From Chryseotalea sp. WA131a (GTDB lineage: Bacteria; Bacteroidota; Bacteroidia; Cytophagales; Cyclobacteriaceae): a stretch of DNA of 64,000 nucleotides. A program made the position numbers and the translations under genes. The DNA lies in NCBI GenBank assembly GCA_025370075.1, contig CP073016.1, forward strand, positions 1,054,001 through 1,118,000, given 5' to 3'. Shown piece after piece: positions 1 to 7,773 of this stretch (positions are counted from its first letter, which is position 1; each line of letters starts with the position of its first letter). The notes beneath the pieces are model-generated. The model saw nothing but the letters and a program-made list of their open reading frames with translations. It was not told the origin of the DNA and searched no databases.

Positions 1-1641
1 ATCATGGTCCGGCAATTTTGCCACCCGACCATTGGCCAATTTATATCGCTCGCTTTGCTTGGTAACTTGTTGGGCTATCCGCTCTGGATAGGCCTCCATT
101 AACAACAACCCAACATCTGTATCGGCCACCAACGAGTTATCGACTTTCACATTTAAAATTTTTCGCCATGCGGTGGCCAATCGTTCAATCCGCTGCAACA
201 CATTTCTATCTGCATTTACCTTTTCCTCTCTTCTCCACTTGCTCAATACCTCAATGCGTAAACTCAAATCAGCACCGGCCTCTTTGGACAAAGGATCGCG
301 TTCTTCTAATATCGCAGCTATGTCAATTGCTAAATTTATACCCACGCCTCCTCCCGCTACAGGCGTAGATTTGCTCAGCAACATGTGGGCTATGCGCGGG
401 TGCGTAGGCAGTTTTAAAATCTGCTTGCCGCGATGAGTAATCTTGTTCCCCTCCAAAGCTTCCAACTGATTCAATAATTCAATTGCCTGGTTAACTGCCC
501 CTCTTGGCGGAGGTGTGATCCATGTTAATTCAAAAACATCTTTCACTCCCCAATTTGCCAACTCCAGCACCAACGATGTCAAATCAGCATCCAAAATTTC
601 TGGTTGTCGCGATGGTTGTAAATTCAGTTGGACACTCTCTGACCACAGTCTGTAGCAACTGCCTGGCCCAAGCCTACCCGCACGTCCAGCACGCTGATCG
701 GCAGCATCTTTGGTTACACGAATGGTTTCCAACTTTGTAAGTCCACTGCGTGGATCAAACGTTGGCGCGCGCGAATACCCTGAATCAATCACCGTATTGA
801 TTCCTTCTATCGTTAATGAAGTTTCGGCAATGGAAGTGGCCAACACCACTTTCCGCATTCCTTGGGCATTTGGCAAAATCGCTTCTTGTTGCTTCTTAAA
901 AGGCAAATCGCCATACAAGGGCATGACTACAAAACTTTCGTTGCTCAATAATTCTTGCACTTGTCGAATTTCGCCAACACCCGGAAGAAAAGCGAGTAGA
1001 TCACCCTGGTTTTCGTGAATGGCTTTCTTAATCGCCCGAACCATCAATGAAGAAATTGCAGCATCGCGCTCGGGCACTATGTATTTTATCGCCACCGGAT
1101 ATTGCTTGCCAACACTCGTAATAATCGGGGCTTTCAAAATGGAAGAAAGCTTTTCGCCATCCAGCGTAGCCGACATGATGAGGATACGCAAATCCTCGCG
1201 CAGTAATTGTTGAACTTGCAGGCATAAAGCCAATGCCAGATCCGCATGCAAACTCCGCTCGTGAAATTCATCGAAAATCACTAACCCTACTCCTTCCAAC
1301 GAAGGATCTGTTTGAATTTTCCTTGTCAAGATTCCCTCCGTCACCACATCGATGCGAGTGGTGGCATTAGTAGTATTTTCAAAACGAACCTGGTAACCTA
1401 CGGTTTTACCCACTTCCTCTTCTCTTAAACTAGCGATGCGCGTGGCCACCGATCGTGCAGCCAATCGCCTCGGCTCCAGCATCACCATTTTTTTTCCATT
1501 CAACCAATTCTCGTGCAGTAACTCCAAAGGCAAGACAGTCGACTTGCCCGCCCCAGGTGGAGCTTGAAGAATTACGATCTTATCTGATTTGAGCTTTTGC
1601 TTTAACTCAGGAAGGATTTCGAGGACGGGGTAAGAAGACAT
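1..1641 (-). CDS. hrpB: ATP-dependent helicase HrpB, 3' end cut off by the window
   Basis: DEAH/RHA-family helicase. The reading frame is open from an ATG at 1641 to the window edge (547 codons), which would be about two thirds of an HrpB of usual length (roughly 820 aa). Visible motifs in order are a Walker A loop QAPPGAGKST near residues 26-35, a DEFHERS box (DEAH-type motif II), MSATLDGEKL (motif III), the second RecA domain with TSIAETSLTIEGI, and QRAGRAGR (motif VI). The order and the GAGKST-DEFH-SAT-QRAGRAGR set are typical of HrpB. Its cellular role in most bacteria is poorly known; RNA or ribonucleoprotein remodelling is assumed. The gene is transcribed away from the divergent doxX-like gene at 1692. 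Confidence 0.9.
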   Translation of the reverse strand, partial: MSSYPVLEILPELKQKLKSDKIVILQAPPGAGKSTVLPLELLHENWLNGKKMVMLEPRRLAARSVATRIASLREEEVGKTVGYQVRFENTTNATTRIDVVTEGILTRKIQTDPSLEGVGLVIFDEFHERSLHADLALALCLQVQQLLREDLRILIMSATLDGEKLSSILKAPIITSVGKQYPVAIKYIVPERDAAISSLMVRAIKKAIHENQGDLLAFLPGVGEIRQVQELLSNESFVVMPLYGDLPFKKQQEAILPNAQGMRKVVLATSIAETSLTIEGINTVIDSGYSRAPTFDPRSGLTKLETIRVTKDAADQRAGRAGRLGPGSCYRLWSESVQLNLQPSRQPEILDADLTSLVLELANWGVKDVFELTWITPPPRGAVNQAIELLNQLEALEGNKITHRGKQILKLPTHPRIAHMLLSKSTPVAGGGVGINLAIDIAAILEERDPLSKEAGADLSLRIEVLSKWRREEKVNADRNVLQRIERLATAWRKILNVKVDNSLVADTDVGLLLMEAYPERIAQQVTKQSERYKLANGRVAKLPDHD

Positions 1642-1691
1642 TCTGCAAAAATACTCGTTCAGAACAGTTATTTTTACATATCTAACTAACA

Positions 1692-2057
1692 ATGAAAAAA
1701 ATCAGCTTATCATTACTATCCATCTTCTACATTCTAGCTGGCCTTAATCATTTTCTTAATCCCGCTTTCTATTTACCACTCATTCCACCCTACTTACCAT
1801 GGCACCATTTCATCAATATTTTTAGTGGGTCGATTGAAATTCTATTTGGCGTACTACTCATTCCTACCATTAGCCGAAAATGGGCTGTCTACGGAATCAT
1901 CGCAATGCTCGTTGCTTTTATCTCTTCTCATGTGTATTTTATTCAGATCAACAGTTGTATTGAAGGCGGACTTTGTGTTTCACCCTTGATCGGTTGGATC
2001 CGGTTGCTAGTCGTTCATCCTCTATTGATATATTGGGCTTGGTCAAATAGAAAATGA
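1692..2057 (+). CDS. DoxX-like small membrane protein
   Basis: A 121-residue protein with about four hydrophobic segments (roughly residues 3-22, 38-58, 64-85 and 98-117). The opening YILAGLNHFLNPAFY is the typical DoxX/DoxD-like start, a first helix followed by an NHF-type motif. Members are inner-membrane proteins of uncertain function, sometimes linked to redox or quinone metabolism. It stands alone between divergent hrpB and a convergent aminotransferase gene whose stop codon directly abuts its own. No catalytic residue can be assigned. Confidence 0.75.
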   Translation: MKKISLSLLSIFYILAGLNHFLNPAFYLPLIPPYLPWHHFINIFSGSIEILFGVLLIPTISRKWAVYGIIAMLVAFISSHVYFIQINSCIEGGLCVSPLIGWIRLLVVHPLLIYWAWSNRK

Positions 2058-3326
2058 CTAGGCCGATAATTCATTAACTATTTTCAGCGCACGATCGATC
2101 TCGCCTTCACTATTAAAAATATGCGTGGAATGCCGCACTCCAAATACATCGCCTTGCGACCGTGGGCGCATTTTTGCTTTTGCCCAATAGGCGTCTTGCA
2201 ATTGTGTGCCCGTCATGCCATCGATGTTGTAAAGTGTGATGCCCGCACACATGGCTTCTTCTTTGGGTGAAAAGATTTTTACTTTCTTGTTTTCACGAAG
2301 ACCATGGCGCAAGCGGTTGCCTAAAAATTTAATCCGTTCATACACTTTATCAGCACCCAGTTGAAAATGAAAATCCAGTGCCGCTTCTAACCCAAACAAT
2401 ACCGAGAAATTTCCGGTGCCTCGTTGGGTAAAGCGAAATCCTTCATCGGCATGGTCGTCCCATCGATAGCTGGCTACGGTAGTCCAAAGATTTTTAAGAT
2501 GTTCTGCTTTTACAAACATAAAGCCAGTGCCACAAGGTGCGCCCATCCATTTGTGAAAACAGCCAACATACGCATCGCAGTCAATGTCTTTTATGTCCAC
2601 TTTAATTTGCCCAACGGTTTGCGCACCATCCAGCACCGTAAAGATGCCGCGCTTCCTCGCTTCGGCACATAACTCTTTCACAGGCAAAATTGCACCACTG
2701 CCGGAAATCATGTGTGAAAGCATCAGCACTTTTGTTTTGGGAGTGAAGGCCTTCACAATCGTATCAAAAACTTCCGATGAACTGTTGATGGGTTTACCAA
2801 TGACCACGGTTTTGAAAACAGCACCAAACCGCTTTTCTTTTACCTTCCACGCTGACTGATCGCCACCATGTTCTTGGTCGGTGGTTAAAATTTCATCACC
2901 GGGTTGCAACGTCATACCATTGGCTAGGTAACTCATGCCATTGGTCACGTTATCCGTCATGGCAATTTCACCGATCTCGCAATTAAGTAGTTTAGCCACT
3001 TTGGTGCGAATGGGCAATAAATTATTATAGCCACTGATGAATTGTTCTTTGTTATCGTCTTTGTAGGCCCAGTCGGCTACGTTGGTAGCTAAATAGTTTG
3101 TGTGCTCGGTCATCTTTTCCACCACCACACGCGGCATTACTCCTACTGTGCCACAGTTAAAAAATACGCTATCATTGGATAGCATAAATTGTTTGCGCAT
3201 GCTGTCCCAATAGTTAGGATTATCTGTTCGCAACAGTGGTTCAATTGAATTGGCGTGACTAGAGATGGCCGAAAGCGAAAGTGCCGAAAGGCCCAAGTAC
3301 TTTAAAACATTTCTGCGGTGGAGCAT
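2058..3326 (-). CDS. Exported class V aminotransferase (isopenicillin N epimerase-like)
   Basis: PLP-dependent fold-type I enzyme of the class V (NifS/CsdA/IPN-epimerase) group. The probable Schiff-base lysine is in the segment GCFHKWMGAPCG, and LDGAQTVGQI holds the expected PLP-contacting Asp. I chose the ATG at 3326 rather than 3359 because it gives a twin-arginine-like leader (HRRNVLKYLG followed by a hydrophobic run and Ala-Asn-Ser), suggesting Tat export. The mature protein of about 400 residues has the usual length. Related exported proteins are common in Bacteroidota, and the amino-acid substrate cannot be told from sequence. It converges tail-to-tail with the DoxX-like gene. Confidence 0.8.
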   Translation of the reverse strand: MLHRRNVLKYLGLSALSLSAISSHANSIEPLLRTDNPNYWDSMRKQFMLSNDSVFFNCGTVGVMPRVVVEKMTEHTNYLATNVADWAYKDDNKEQFISGYNNLLPIRTKVAKLLNCEIGEIAMTDNVTNGMSYLANGMTLQPGDEILTTDQEHGGDQSAWKVKEKRFGAVFKTVVIGKPINSSSEVFDTIVKAFTPKTKVLMLSHMISGSGAILPVKELCAEARKRGIFTVLDGAQTVGQIKVDIKDIDCDAYVGCFHKWMGAPCGTGFMFVKAEHLKNLWTTVASYRWDDHADEGFRFTQRGTGNFSVLFGLEAALDFHFQLGADKVYERIKFLGNRLRHGLRENKKVKIFSPKEEAMCAGITLYNIDGMTGTQLQDAYWAKAKMRPRSQGDVFGVRHSTHIFNSEGEIDRALKIVNELSA

Positions 3327-3437
3327 GGTAGTATATAGATTGATAAAGCAATCTAGCATTTTATAGAGAACAATAACAGGCTAACTTTTAAAGATGGGAG
3401 TAACAAAAACGGTATTTTTCTTATAATGAAGAAAAAA

Positions 3438-3626
3438 GAATACCCATAAAAAACGGTGAGGTGCTATACAGGTTTAGATGCGGTTGCTCCTGTAAAGTAG
3501 ACCGAGCCTAAAGAAAGTTTGGAAGATAAGAAAGCCAAAAGATGTGTTCAGGCCAGCCTTAGCAGTATGTCGGGAATAAGAGTAAAACTCGATGCATTGG
3601 GTCAAATAGTGCGGATAGGAGATTAA
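3438..3626 (+). pseudogene. Probable cas9 3'-terminal remnant (type II-C)
   Basis: No intact gene. The last 41 codons before TAA at 3624-3626 read openly and end in SGIRVKLDALGQIVRIGD, which resembles the C-terminal end of Bacteroidota Cas9 proteins (small hydrophobic strand, D-x-LG-x-I) as I remember them. Just upstream, after a frame change near 3495, comes GEVLYRFR, which also fits the region before that tail. The piece lies on the same strand and directly upstream of the cas1::cas2 relic at 4946, as expected for a cas9-cas1-cas2 order, with an ATPase gene in between. The identification rests on a short match and on context. Confidence 0.5.
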
Positions 3627-3642
3627 ATTTTATAATTCTATA

Positions 3643-3683
3643 AACCGTGAAAATTTAAAATGCCATTTTAAATTTTCACGGTT
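3643..3683. repeat. Perfect 19-bp palindrome upstream of the AAA_14 ATPase gene
   Basis: Arms 3643-3661 and 3665-3683 are exact reverse complements (outer part AACCGTGAAAATTT) around a 3-nt loop. The same outer half-site recurs at 4879-4919 after the gene. It lies just upstream of the -7-like element at 3692, so it could be an operator, an attenuating hairpin or the end of a mobile unit. Confidence 0.85.
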
Positions 3684-3691
3684 CATTTTTC

Positions 3692-3699
3692 TATATTTG
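3692..3699 (+). promoter_or_regulatory. Bacteroidota -7 box for the AAA_14 ATPase gene
   Basis: TATATTTG matches the Bacteroidota -7 consensus TAnnTTTG and sits 4 bases before the ATG at 3704, so the transcript would be nearly leaderless. The -33 region would fall inside the right arm of the palindrome 3643-3683, which could allow repression by a protein bound there. Confidence 0.4.
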
Positions 3700-3703
3700 T
3701 ACT

Positions 3704-4873
3704 ATGATAAACCGCGCGCTTACGTCAGAATTGGATACACTGCTTACCGAATTTCCTGCGGTGGCGCTACTGGGGCCACGCCAAGTGGGCAAAACTACGC
3801 TTGCCCAAAGTATTCTGAAAAAGCACAAACGGAAAACCATCTATTTCGATTTGGAAAACGACAACGACTTGGCAAAACTAAAAGATGCTGCTTTTGTTTT
3901 CGATCAATATCAAGACCATTGTATTATACTAGACGAAGTGCAGCGCATGCCCAGTTTGTTTGCCCAACTGCGCCCAATAATAGATCGGCACCGTAAGCCA
4001 GGCCGGTTTCTCCTTACCGGCTCGGCATCACCCACGTTGGTGAAAGGCGTCTCCGAATCGCTTGCCGGACGAATCGCCTTTGCTGAACTTACACCCATCA
4101 ATTGGGTAGAAGCGAAAAAAAGCCGCATAGGCTTGGCGCGTCATTGGTTTCGGGGTGGCTTCCCGATGGCCCTCACAGCCAATACTGATGCCGCATTTGT
4201 TCGGTGGATGGAAAATTTCATCCGTACCTATATTGAACGTGACTTATCGCAACTGTTTGGTGTGGGGCTTTCAGAAAAAACCATGCGTAATTTTTGGTAT
4301 ATGTTGGCTGGCAACCAAGGGGCCATCTGGAATGGTGAAAAGTACGCGCGCGCGCTTGGAGTAAGTAGCCCTACCGTGAAAAGGTATGTAGATTTTATGG
4401 AAGGCGCATTTTTAGTACGCTCATTGCCGGCTTGGTATGTAAACACCACCAAGCGCTTGGTGAAAGCGCCCAAAATATATTTGCGCGACTGTGGCTTGCT
4501 GCATGTGCTTAATCGCATTGGCAACATGGCCAACATGCACCTGCATCTAGGAGTGGGCGCCTCGTGGGAGGGTTATGTAATTGAACAGGTGTATCAGCTC
4601 AAACCCAAGGGCATAGACCTGTACTACTATCGTACTTTCCATGGCGCAGAGTGCGATTTACTATTAGTGAGAGGGCTAACGCCTATAATGGCCGTTGAAA
4701 TTAAACACGCAGCTAACCCTTCGCTATCGAAAGGATTTTATACGGTACTTGACGATTTGAAAATAACACGAGGGTACGTAATCGTTTCTAAAGAAGGTTT
4801 ACAACTCTTAGAGAAACGAATAACCTGTAGCGGGTTGTTGTATTTTTTAACGGACATACTTCCTAAGCTGTAA
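3704..4873 (+). CDS. AAA_14 / DUF4143 ATPase
   Basis: A 389-residue ATP-binding protein. Walker A is GPRQVGKTT near residues 24-32, Walker B is IILDEVQRMP near residue 75, and a sensor-like LTGSAS follows. The C-terminal half has the DUF4143 pattern, ending in a nuclease-like strand set (GAECDLLLVRG then AVEIKHA, resembling a D/E-x-K restriction-type core). Such proteins are abundant in Bacteroidota and often occur in variable regions; their role is not established. The gene sits between a probable cas9 tail and a cas1::cas2 relic, with matching palindromes on both sides, so it seems to have arrived inside a CRISPR locus as a unit. Confidence 0.85.
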   Translation: MINRALTSELDTLLTEFPAVALLGPRQVGKTTLAQSILKKHKRKTIYFDLENDNDLAKLKDAAFVFDQYQDHCIILDEVQRMPSLFAQLRPIIDRHRKPGRFLLTGSASPTLVKGVSESLAGRIAFAELTPINWVEAKKSRIGLARHWFRGGFPMALTANTDAAFVRWMENFIRTYIERDLSQLFGVGLSEKTMRNFWYMLAGNQGAIWNGEKYARALGVSSPTVKRYVDFMEGAFLVRSLPAWYVNTTKRLVKAPKIYLRDCGLLHVLNRIGNMANMHLHLGVGASWEGYVIEQVYQLKPKGIDLYYYRTFHGAECDLLLVRGLTPIMAVEIKHAANPSLSKGFYTVLDDLKITRGYVIVSKEGLQLLEKRITCSGLLYFLTDILPKL

Positions 4874-4878
4874 ATACA

Positions 4879-4919
4879 AACCGTGAAAACTTAAAACATA
4901 ATTTTAGATTTTCACGGTT
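4879..4919. repeat. Imperfect palindrome downstream of the ATPase, sister of 3643-3683
   Basis: Arms 4879-4896 and 4902-4919 pair at 16 of 18 positions. The outer 11 bases AACCGTGAAAA are identical to those of the palindrome before the gene. It begins 5 bases after the ATPase stop codon and may serve as its terminator hairpin or as the second boundary of an inserted unit. Confidence 0.8.
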
Positions 4920-4945
4920 CTTTAGAGGCACTAAATTCATTTATC

Positions 4946-5389
4946 ATGATAAAACGCACCCTCTATTTCGGCAACCCTGCCTACCTCAGCACAAAGTTCG
5001 ACCAACTAGTAGTACGTTTACCCGAAGTTGAAAAGAATGATACCCTCCCCGAAGCGTTTAAAAAAGAAGCCGCAGCCACCATACCTATTGAAGACATTGG
5101 TGCGGTACCGCCCACCGAAACCAAGCAAGACAAAAAGAACTATACCGACTTTCGCAAAAAAATGCAGAAAGACGGCTTCACCATGTTTCAATTTAGTGCC
5201 TATTTGCGCCACTGCTCCAGCCGAGAAAATGCCGAAGTGCACGTAAAGCGTGTACAGCGAAATTTACCGCCCAAAGGGCATGTGGGGATACTTACCGTTA
5301 CGGATAAGCAATTTGGCATGATGCAAGTATTTTTTGGCGGGGTAGAAAAAGAAAAAGCCCCGGTGCCACAACAGCTAGAACTGTTTTAG
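4946..5389 (+). pseudogene. cas1::cas2 in-frame deletion fusion (type II-C CRISPR relic)
   Basis: A continuous 147-codon frame made of two pieces. Residues 1 to about 54 are a type II-C Cas1 N terminus (MIKRTLYFGNPAYLS, then PIEDIG). From about residue 56 it is Cas2, from PTETKQDKKNYTDF through GFTMFQFSAYLRHC and VGILTVTDKQFG to a QQLELF end. Nearly all of Cas1 and the first strand of Cas2, with its metal-binding Asp, are missing, so neither integrase nor nuclease activity is expected. The join is in frame, so a small chimeric protein could still be made. Upstream lies a probable cas9 tail; downstream lie CRISPR-like repeats. I treat it as a remnant rather than a designed fusion. Confidence 0.8.
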
Positions 5390-5398
5390 CACGGGGCC
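5356..5398 (+). terminator. Hairpin at the end of the cas1::cas2 relic
   Basis: GCCCCGGTGC at 5357-5366 pairs with GCACGGGGC at 5389-5397 apart from one bulged base, with a smaller ACAG/CTGT stem between them. It overlaps the stop codon of the relic and probably was the cas2 terminator. Confidence 0.45.
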
Positions 5399-5480
5399 TT
5401 TACTGATTGATTGCCACACTTTTTTAAATCGTAATTTTGGCTATAAGTAACTGAGATAGAAAGTTTTGAATGGGGGTACT

Positions 5481-5601
5481 CTGTAAACAATCTATCAAAG
5501 AACACCCCCGCTAAGGCGGGATGAAACAAATCTGAAAGCAAATCATCCCGCGTCTCGCGGGACAATCTATCAAAGAACACAATCTGAAAGCAAATCACAA
5601 C
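5481..5601 (-). repeat. Two CRISPR-like repeat copies interrupted by small GC-rich hairpins
   Basis: Read on the minus strand, the right-hand unit (5563-5601) begins GTTGTGATTTGCTTTCA, the start typical of Bacteroidota type II-C CRISPR repeats as I remember them. The left unit has its 25-nt end at 5481-5505 and 17 nt at 5529-5545, split by a 23-nt insert at 5506-5528 whose first part folds (CCCCGCTAAGGCGGG). A second palindrome, TCCCGCGTCTCGCGGGA at 5546-5562, sits between the two units where a spacer would be. It follows the cas1::cas2 relic directly. Confidence 0.7.
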
Positions 5602-5801
5602 AGGATTTTGTGTGGTGAGGAAATTTCTTTTAGTCTTCTAAAATACTTATTGGTGGTAAAAGGAGGATTACTTTTACCTGTATGTTATTACTCGACCTAC
5701 CATTCGTTCAACGCATAAATAGATTTTCTTGTATCAAATAAAAAGTACTCACCGCTGTAGGCGATACCGTAGTATTTGGGGAGTTTGAATCGCTGAATTA
5801 A

Positions 5802-5924
5802 GGGTATCTCTAAAAAACTTCATTCAGAACGCAAGTGAAGCAACACGCAATTCGGACTCCCAATAGACATTGCTTCAGCCTGTCCGCTTTTCGCAAACAT
5901 GGTCTTTTAGTTTTAGCGATGCCC
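5802..5924. mobile_element. 123-bp MITE of IS5 type with TTAA target duplication
   Basis: Terminal inverted repeats GGGTATCTCTAAAA (5802-5815) and the complement of GGGCATCGCTAAAA (5911-5924) differ at two positions. TTAA directly flanks both ends (5798-5801 and 5925-5928), which fits the YTAR duplication of IS5-group elements. There is no coding capacity. The ends resemble GGGCATCTCTAATAACC, found at 41796 just before an IS5-type transposase fragment, which may be the family able to move it. Confidence 0.65.
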
Positions 5925-5932
5925 TTAATCCC

Positions 5933-6106
5933 AAATTACGCAATAGAAAGTGTTTTTTGATAATCAAAAACCATTGTAAACCCTATATCATCAGTGATTT
6001 ACAGTTATTTTATTGTTAAAATTTCCTATTGCTACGCATTAGAAAATAAATGCCCTAAACAACTGATTTTCAATTGTTTTGCCTCATCTTTTTCTAATGC
6101 GTAATC
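5933..6106. promoter_or_regulatory. Three related sites, possible AraC operators
   Basis: Related copies of an ATTACGCATTAGAAA-type sequence lie upstream of the AraC gene. One is forward at about 5933-5949, with differences. One at 6033-6046 is forward, and one at 6090-6103 is its exact reverse complement (14 bp, 43 nt apart). Spaced inverted and direct half-sites before an AraC gene suggest autoregulation; binding itself is inference. Confidence 0.35.
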
Positions 6107-6189
6107 TGGGTTAATTGTAAATTGTCTATTTTTTACCACTAAACTGTAGAAGCTTCTTATCAATTTGACAAGCGTTTTATAACCCAATC

Positions 6190-7059
6190 ATGCTTTTAAA
6201 GGATTTTCTTCCCCACCCAAGTGTAAGTCAATTTGTACGCCTTTATCGGATCGTTCATTTTTCGTTTGATAATAACCTTACATCTTTCCCAGTCAAAGCC
6301 TACGCGCCACGACCTGAGCAGATTTTGGCCTTTTTTCCTTATGATACTGAGAAAGCAGAGTACAAGATTAGTAAAAGGAAGATGGATCATTTTAGGACTA
6401 CCCTCACGGGGCAGCAGCTGGAAGTTATCAATCGCACGGTTGCCAGAAATATCTTGGTAATCCAGATTGTGTTTCAGCCTTCAGGTTTATATCAACTGCT
6501 GGGCATTCCATCAAACGAATTAACAAACCAATACATAGATGCCGAACTCGTACTTACATCAGATATCAACTTTGTAAATGAGCAACTTTATCATGCGAAA
6601 AGTTACGATGAGATGTTGAAAGTTGCACATAACTTTGTTTTAAGCTTGATACGCAAACGTGCCAAAGACTCACATCCGTTAGATAGGATTAGTAAAATTA
6701 TCTTAAGGCAGGATTCAAGGTTTTCAATAGATTTGTTAGCACGTGAGTCTTGTTGCAGCCATAAACAATTTGAAAGAAAATTTAAAGAGCGTGTGGGAGT
6801 TACACCAAAATTGTTTTCGCGTGTCACTCGTTTTGATAAAGCTTTCATCTTAAAAAACAAGCAGCCGCACTTAGACTGGTTAACAATAGCAATCCAGTGT
6901 GGTTACTATGATTATCAGCATTTGGTAAGAGACTACAAGGAGTTTACTGGATGCTCGCCCACTTCATTTTATGAAATAGAAAATAAATCACCCGAGCGTT
7001 CGCTCGGGCTAAGTGAGGCTTGGTATCGCTACGCTATTGAAGATCAAACTTTCGATTAA
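6190..7059 (+). CDS. AraC-family transcriptional regulator
   Basis: A 289-residue protein with the C-terminal double helix-turn-helix of AraC/XylS regulators. The first HTH lies around SIDLLARESCCSHKQFERKF (about 185-205). The second is around LDWLTIAIQCGYYDYQHLVRDYKEFTG, split here as LDWLTIAIQCGYYDYQ and HLVRDYKEFTG, ending with the usual GxSPTSF-like element (CSPTSF). The N-terminal part is the DUF6597-like sensor often seen in Bacteroidota; its ligand is unknown. The last 20 or so residues are odd: they are encoded by a perfect GC palindrome (6991-7008) that appears to have inserted into the 3' end and replaced the native tail. A cupin gene follows 79 bases later and may be a target. Confidence 0.85.
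   Translation: MLLKDFLPHPSVSQFVRLYRIVHFSFDNNLTSFPVKAYAPRPEQILAFFPYDTEKAEYKISKRKMDHFRTTLTGQQLEVINRTVARNILVIQIVFQPSGLYQLLGIPSNELTNQYIDAELVLTSDINFVNEQLYHAKSYDEMLKVAHNFVLSLIRKRAKDSHPLDRISKIILRQDSRFSIDLLARESCCSHKQFERKFKERVGVTPKLFSRVTRFDKAFILKNKQPHLDWLTIAIQCGYYDYQHLVRDYKEFTGCSPTSFYEIENKSPERSLGLSEAWYRYAIEDQTFD
6991..7008. repeat. GC-rich perfect palindrome inside the 3' end of the AraC gene
   Basis: CCCGAGCGTTCGCTCGGG is fully self-complementary. It is like the small hairpins that interrupt the CRISPR-like repeats at 5506, 5546 and 7832, and it adds a non-homologous tail to the AraC protein. Confidence 0.6.
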
Positions 7060-7138
7060 TATTGACGTTTTCTTACCACTTAGGTTTCTCCTTCACATGC
7101 CATTTTTGAATTATAAAATTAACAAAAACGGTAACGCT

Positions 7139-7747
7139 ATGAAAAGGAAACAATTTCTTCTATCGAGTATGATGCTTGGCCTAGCATCCACTGCCCTCGC
7201 AAGTAATTTAAAGATCAACAAAGGTAATCCAACACTGAAAACTTTTTATTTGCCGCCCGATCCAACGCCCCTAATACCCGAGCATGGGTTGGATATACGG
7301 CTCAAAGTAAGGAGCAAGCAAACGAATAACCAGTTCTCGTGTATCGATTTCGCTGTGGCACCTAAAACAATGGGTCCATCTCCTCATGTGCATGAAGCCT
7401 TAGATGAATTAATGTACGTTCATGAAGGCGTAGTTAGTGTTTTGGTAGGCACTGAGGTAGTTGAAGTAAAGGCGGGTGGTTGGCATTTCAGACCCAAAGG
7501 TATTGTTCACACTTTTTGGAATTCCTCCGATAAAGTAGCGCGAGGCACCGATATGTATTTCAACCAAAACTTTGACGATTTTTTGGAGGAGCTTTTCTTC
7601 AAGCTGATCCCAGAAATGGCACAACGCAATTTACCCCCAACCCATCCAGAGATGGCAAAGAAATTAACTGATCTTGATAAACGATTCGGAATTACAACGT
7701 TTAATAACCAACGCCAAGCCATCGTTGACAAATTTGGTTTGAGTTGA
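7139..7747 (+). CDS. Exported cupin-domain protein
   Basis: About 202 residues. I chose the ATG at 7139 because it gives a clear signal peptide (KRKQFLLSSMMLGLASTALA, cleavage after ALA). The cupin core shows motif 1 as GPSPHVHEALDELMYVHEG, with the two His and the Glu as metal ligands, and a motif 2-like GGWHFRPKGIVHTFWN. The single-domain cupin is expected in the periplasm or on the envelope. Its substrate is unknown; small-molecule binding, isomerase or dioxygenase roles are all found in the family. It lies after the AraC gene on the same strand, so regulation by that protein is plausible. Confidence 0.8.
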   Translation: MKRKQFLLSSMMLGLASTALASNLKINKGNPTLKTFYLPPDPTPLIPEHGLDIRLKVRSKQTNNQFSCIDFAVAPKTMGPSPHVHEALDELMYVHEGVVSVLVGTEVVEVKAGGWHFRPKGIVHTFWNSSDKVARGTDMYFNQNFDDFLEELFFKLIPEMAQRNLPPTHPEMAKKLTDLDKRFGITTFNNQRQAIVDKFGLS

Positions 7748-7773
7748 TTTTTCTTAAATCATAACGGCTATTT

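Larger units (their letters stand above)
5602..6189. other. Gene-free region: MITE and iterons upstream of the AraC regulator
   Basis: No coding signal is seen on either strand. The region holds a MITE-like element (5802-5924) and three related short sequences at about 5933-5949, 6033-6046 and 6090-6106 that may be binding sites for the downstream AraC-type regulator. Confidence 0.6.

Noticed and set aside
168..1213. Several plus-strand frames of 60-100 codons
   Set aside because: They are antisense to hrpB, whose motifs are clear on the minus strand.
3411..3444. Possible terminator hairpin between the aminotransferase start and the cas9 remnant
   Set aside because: The stem is interrupted and A/T-only; too weak to call.
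5386..5598. A 70-codon minus-strand frame over the hairpin-bearing repeats
   Set aside because: It is translated repeat sequence; nothing suggests a real protein.
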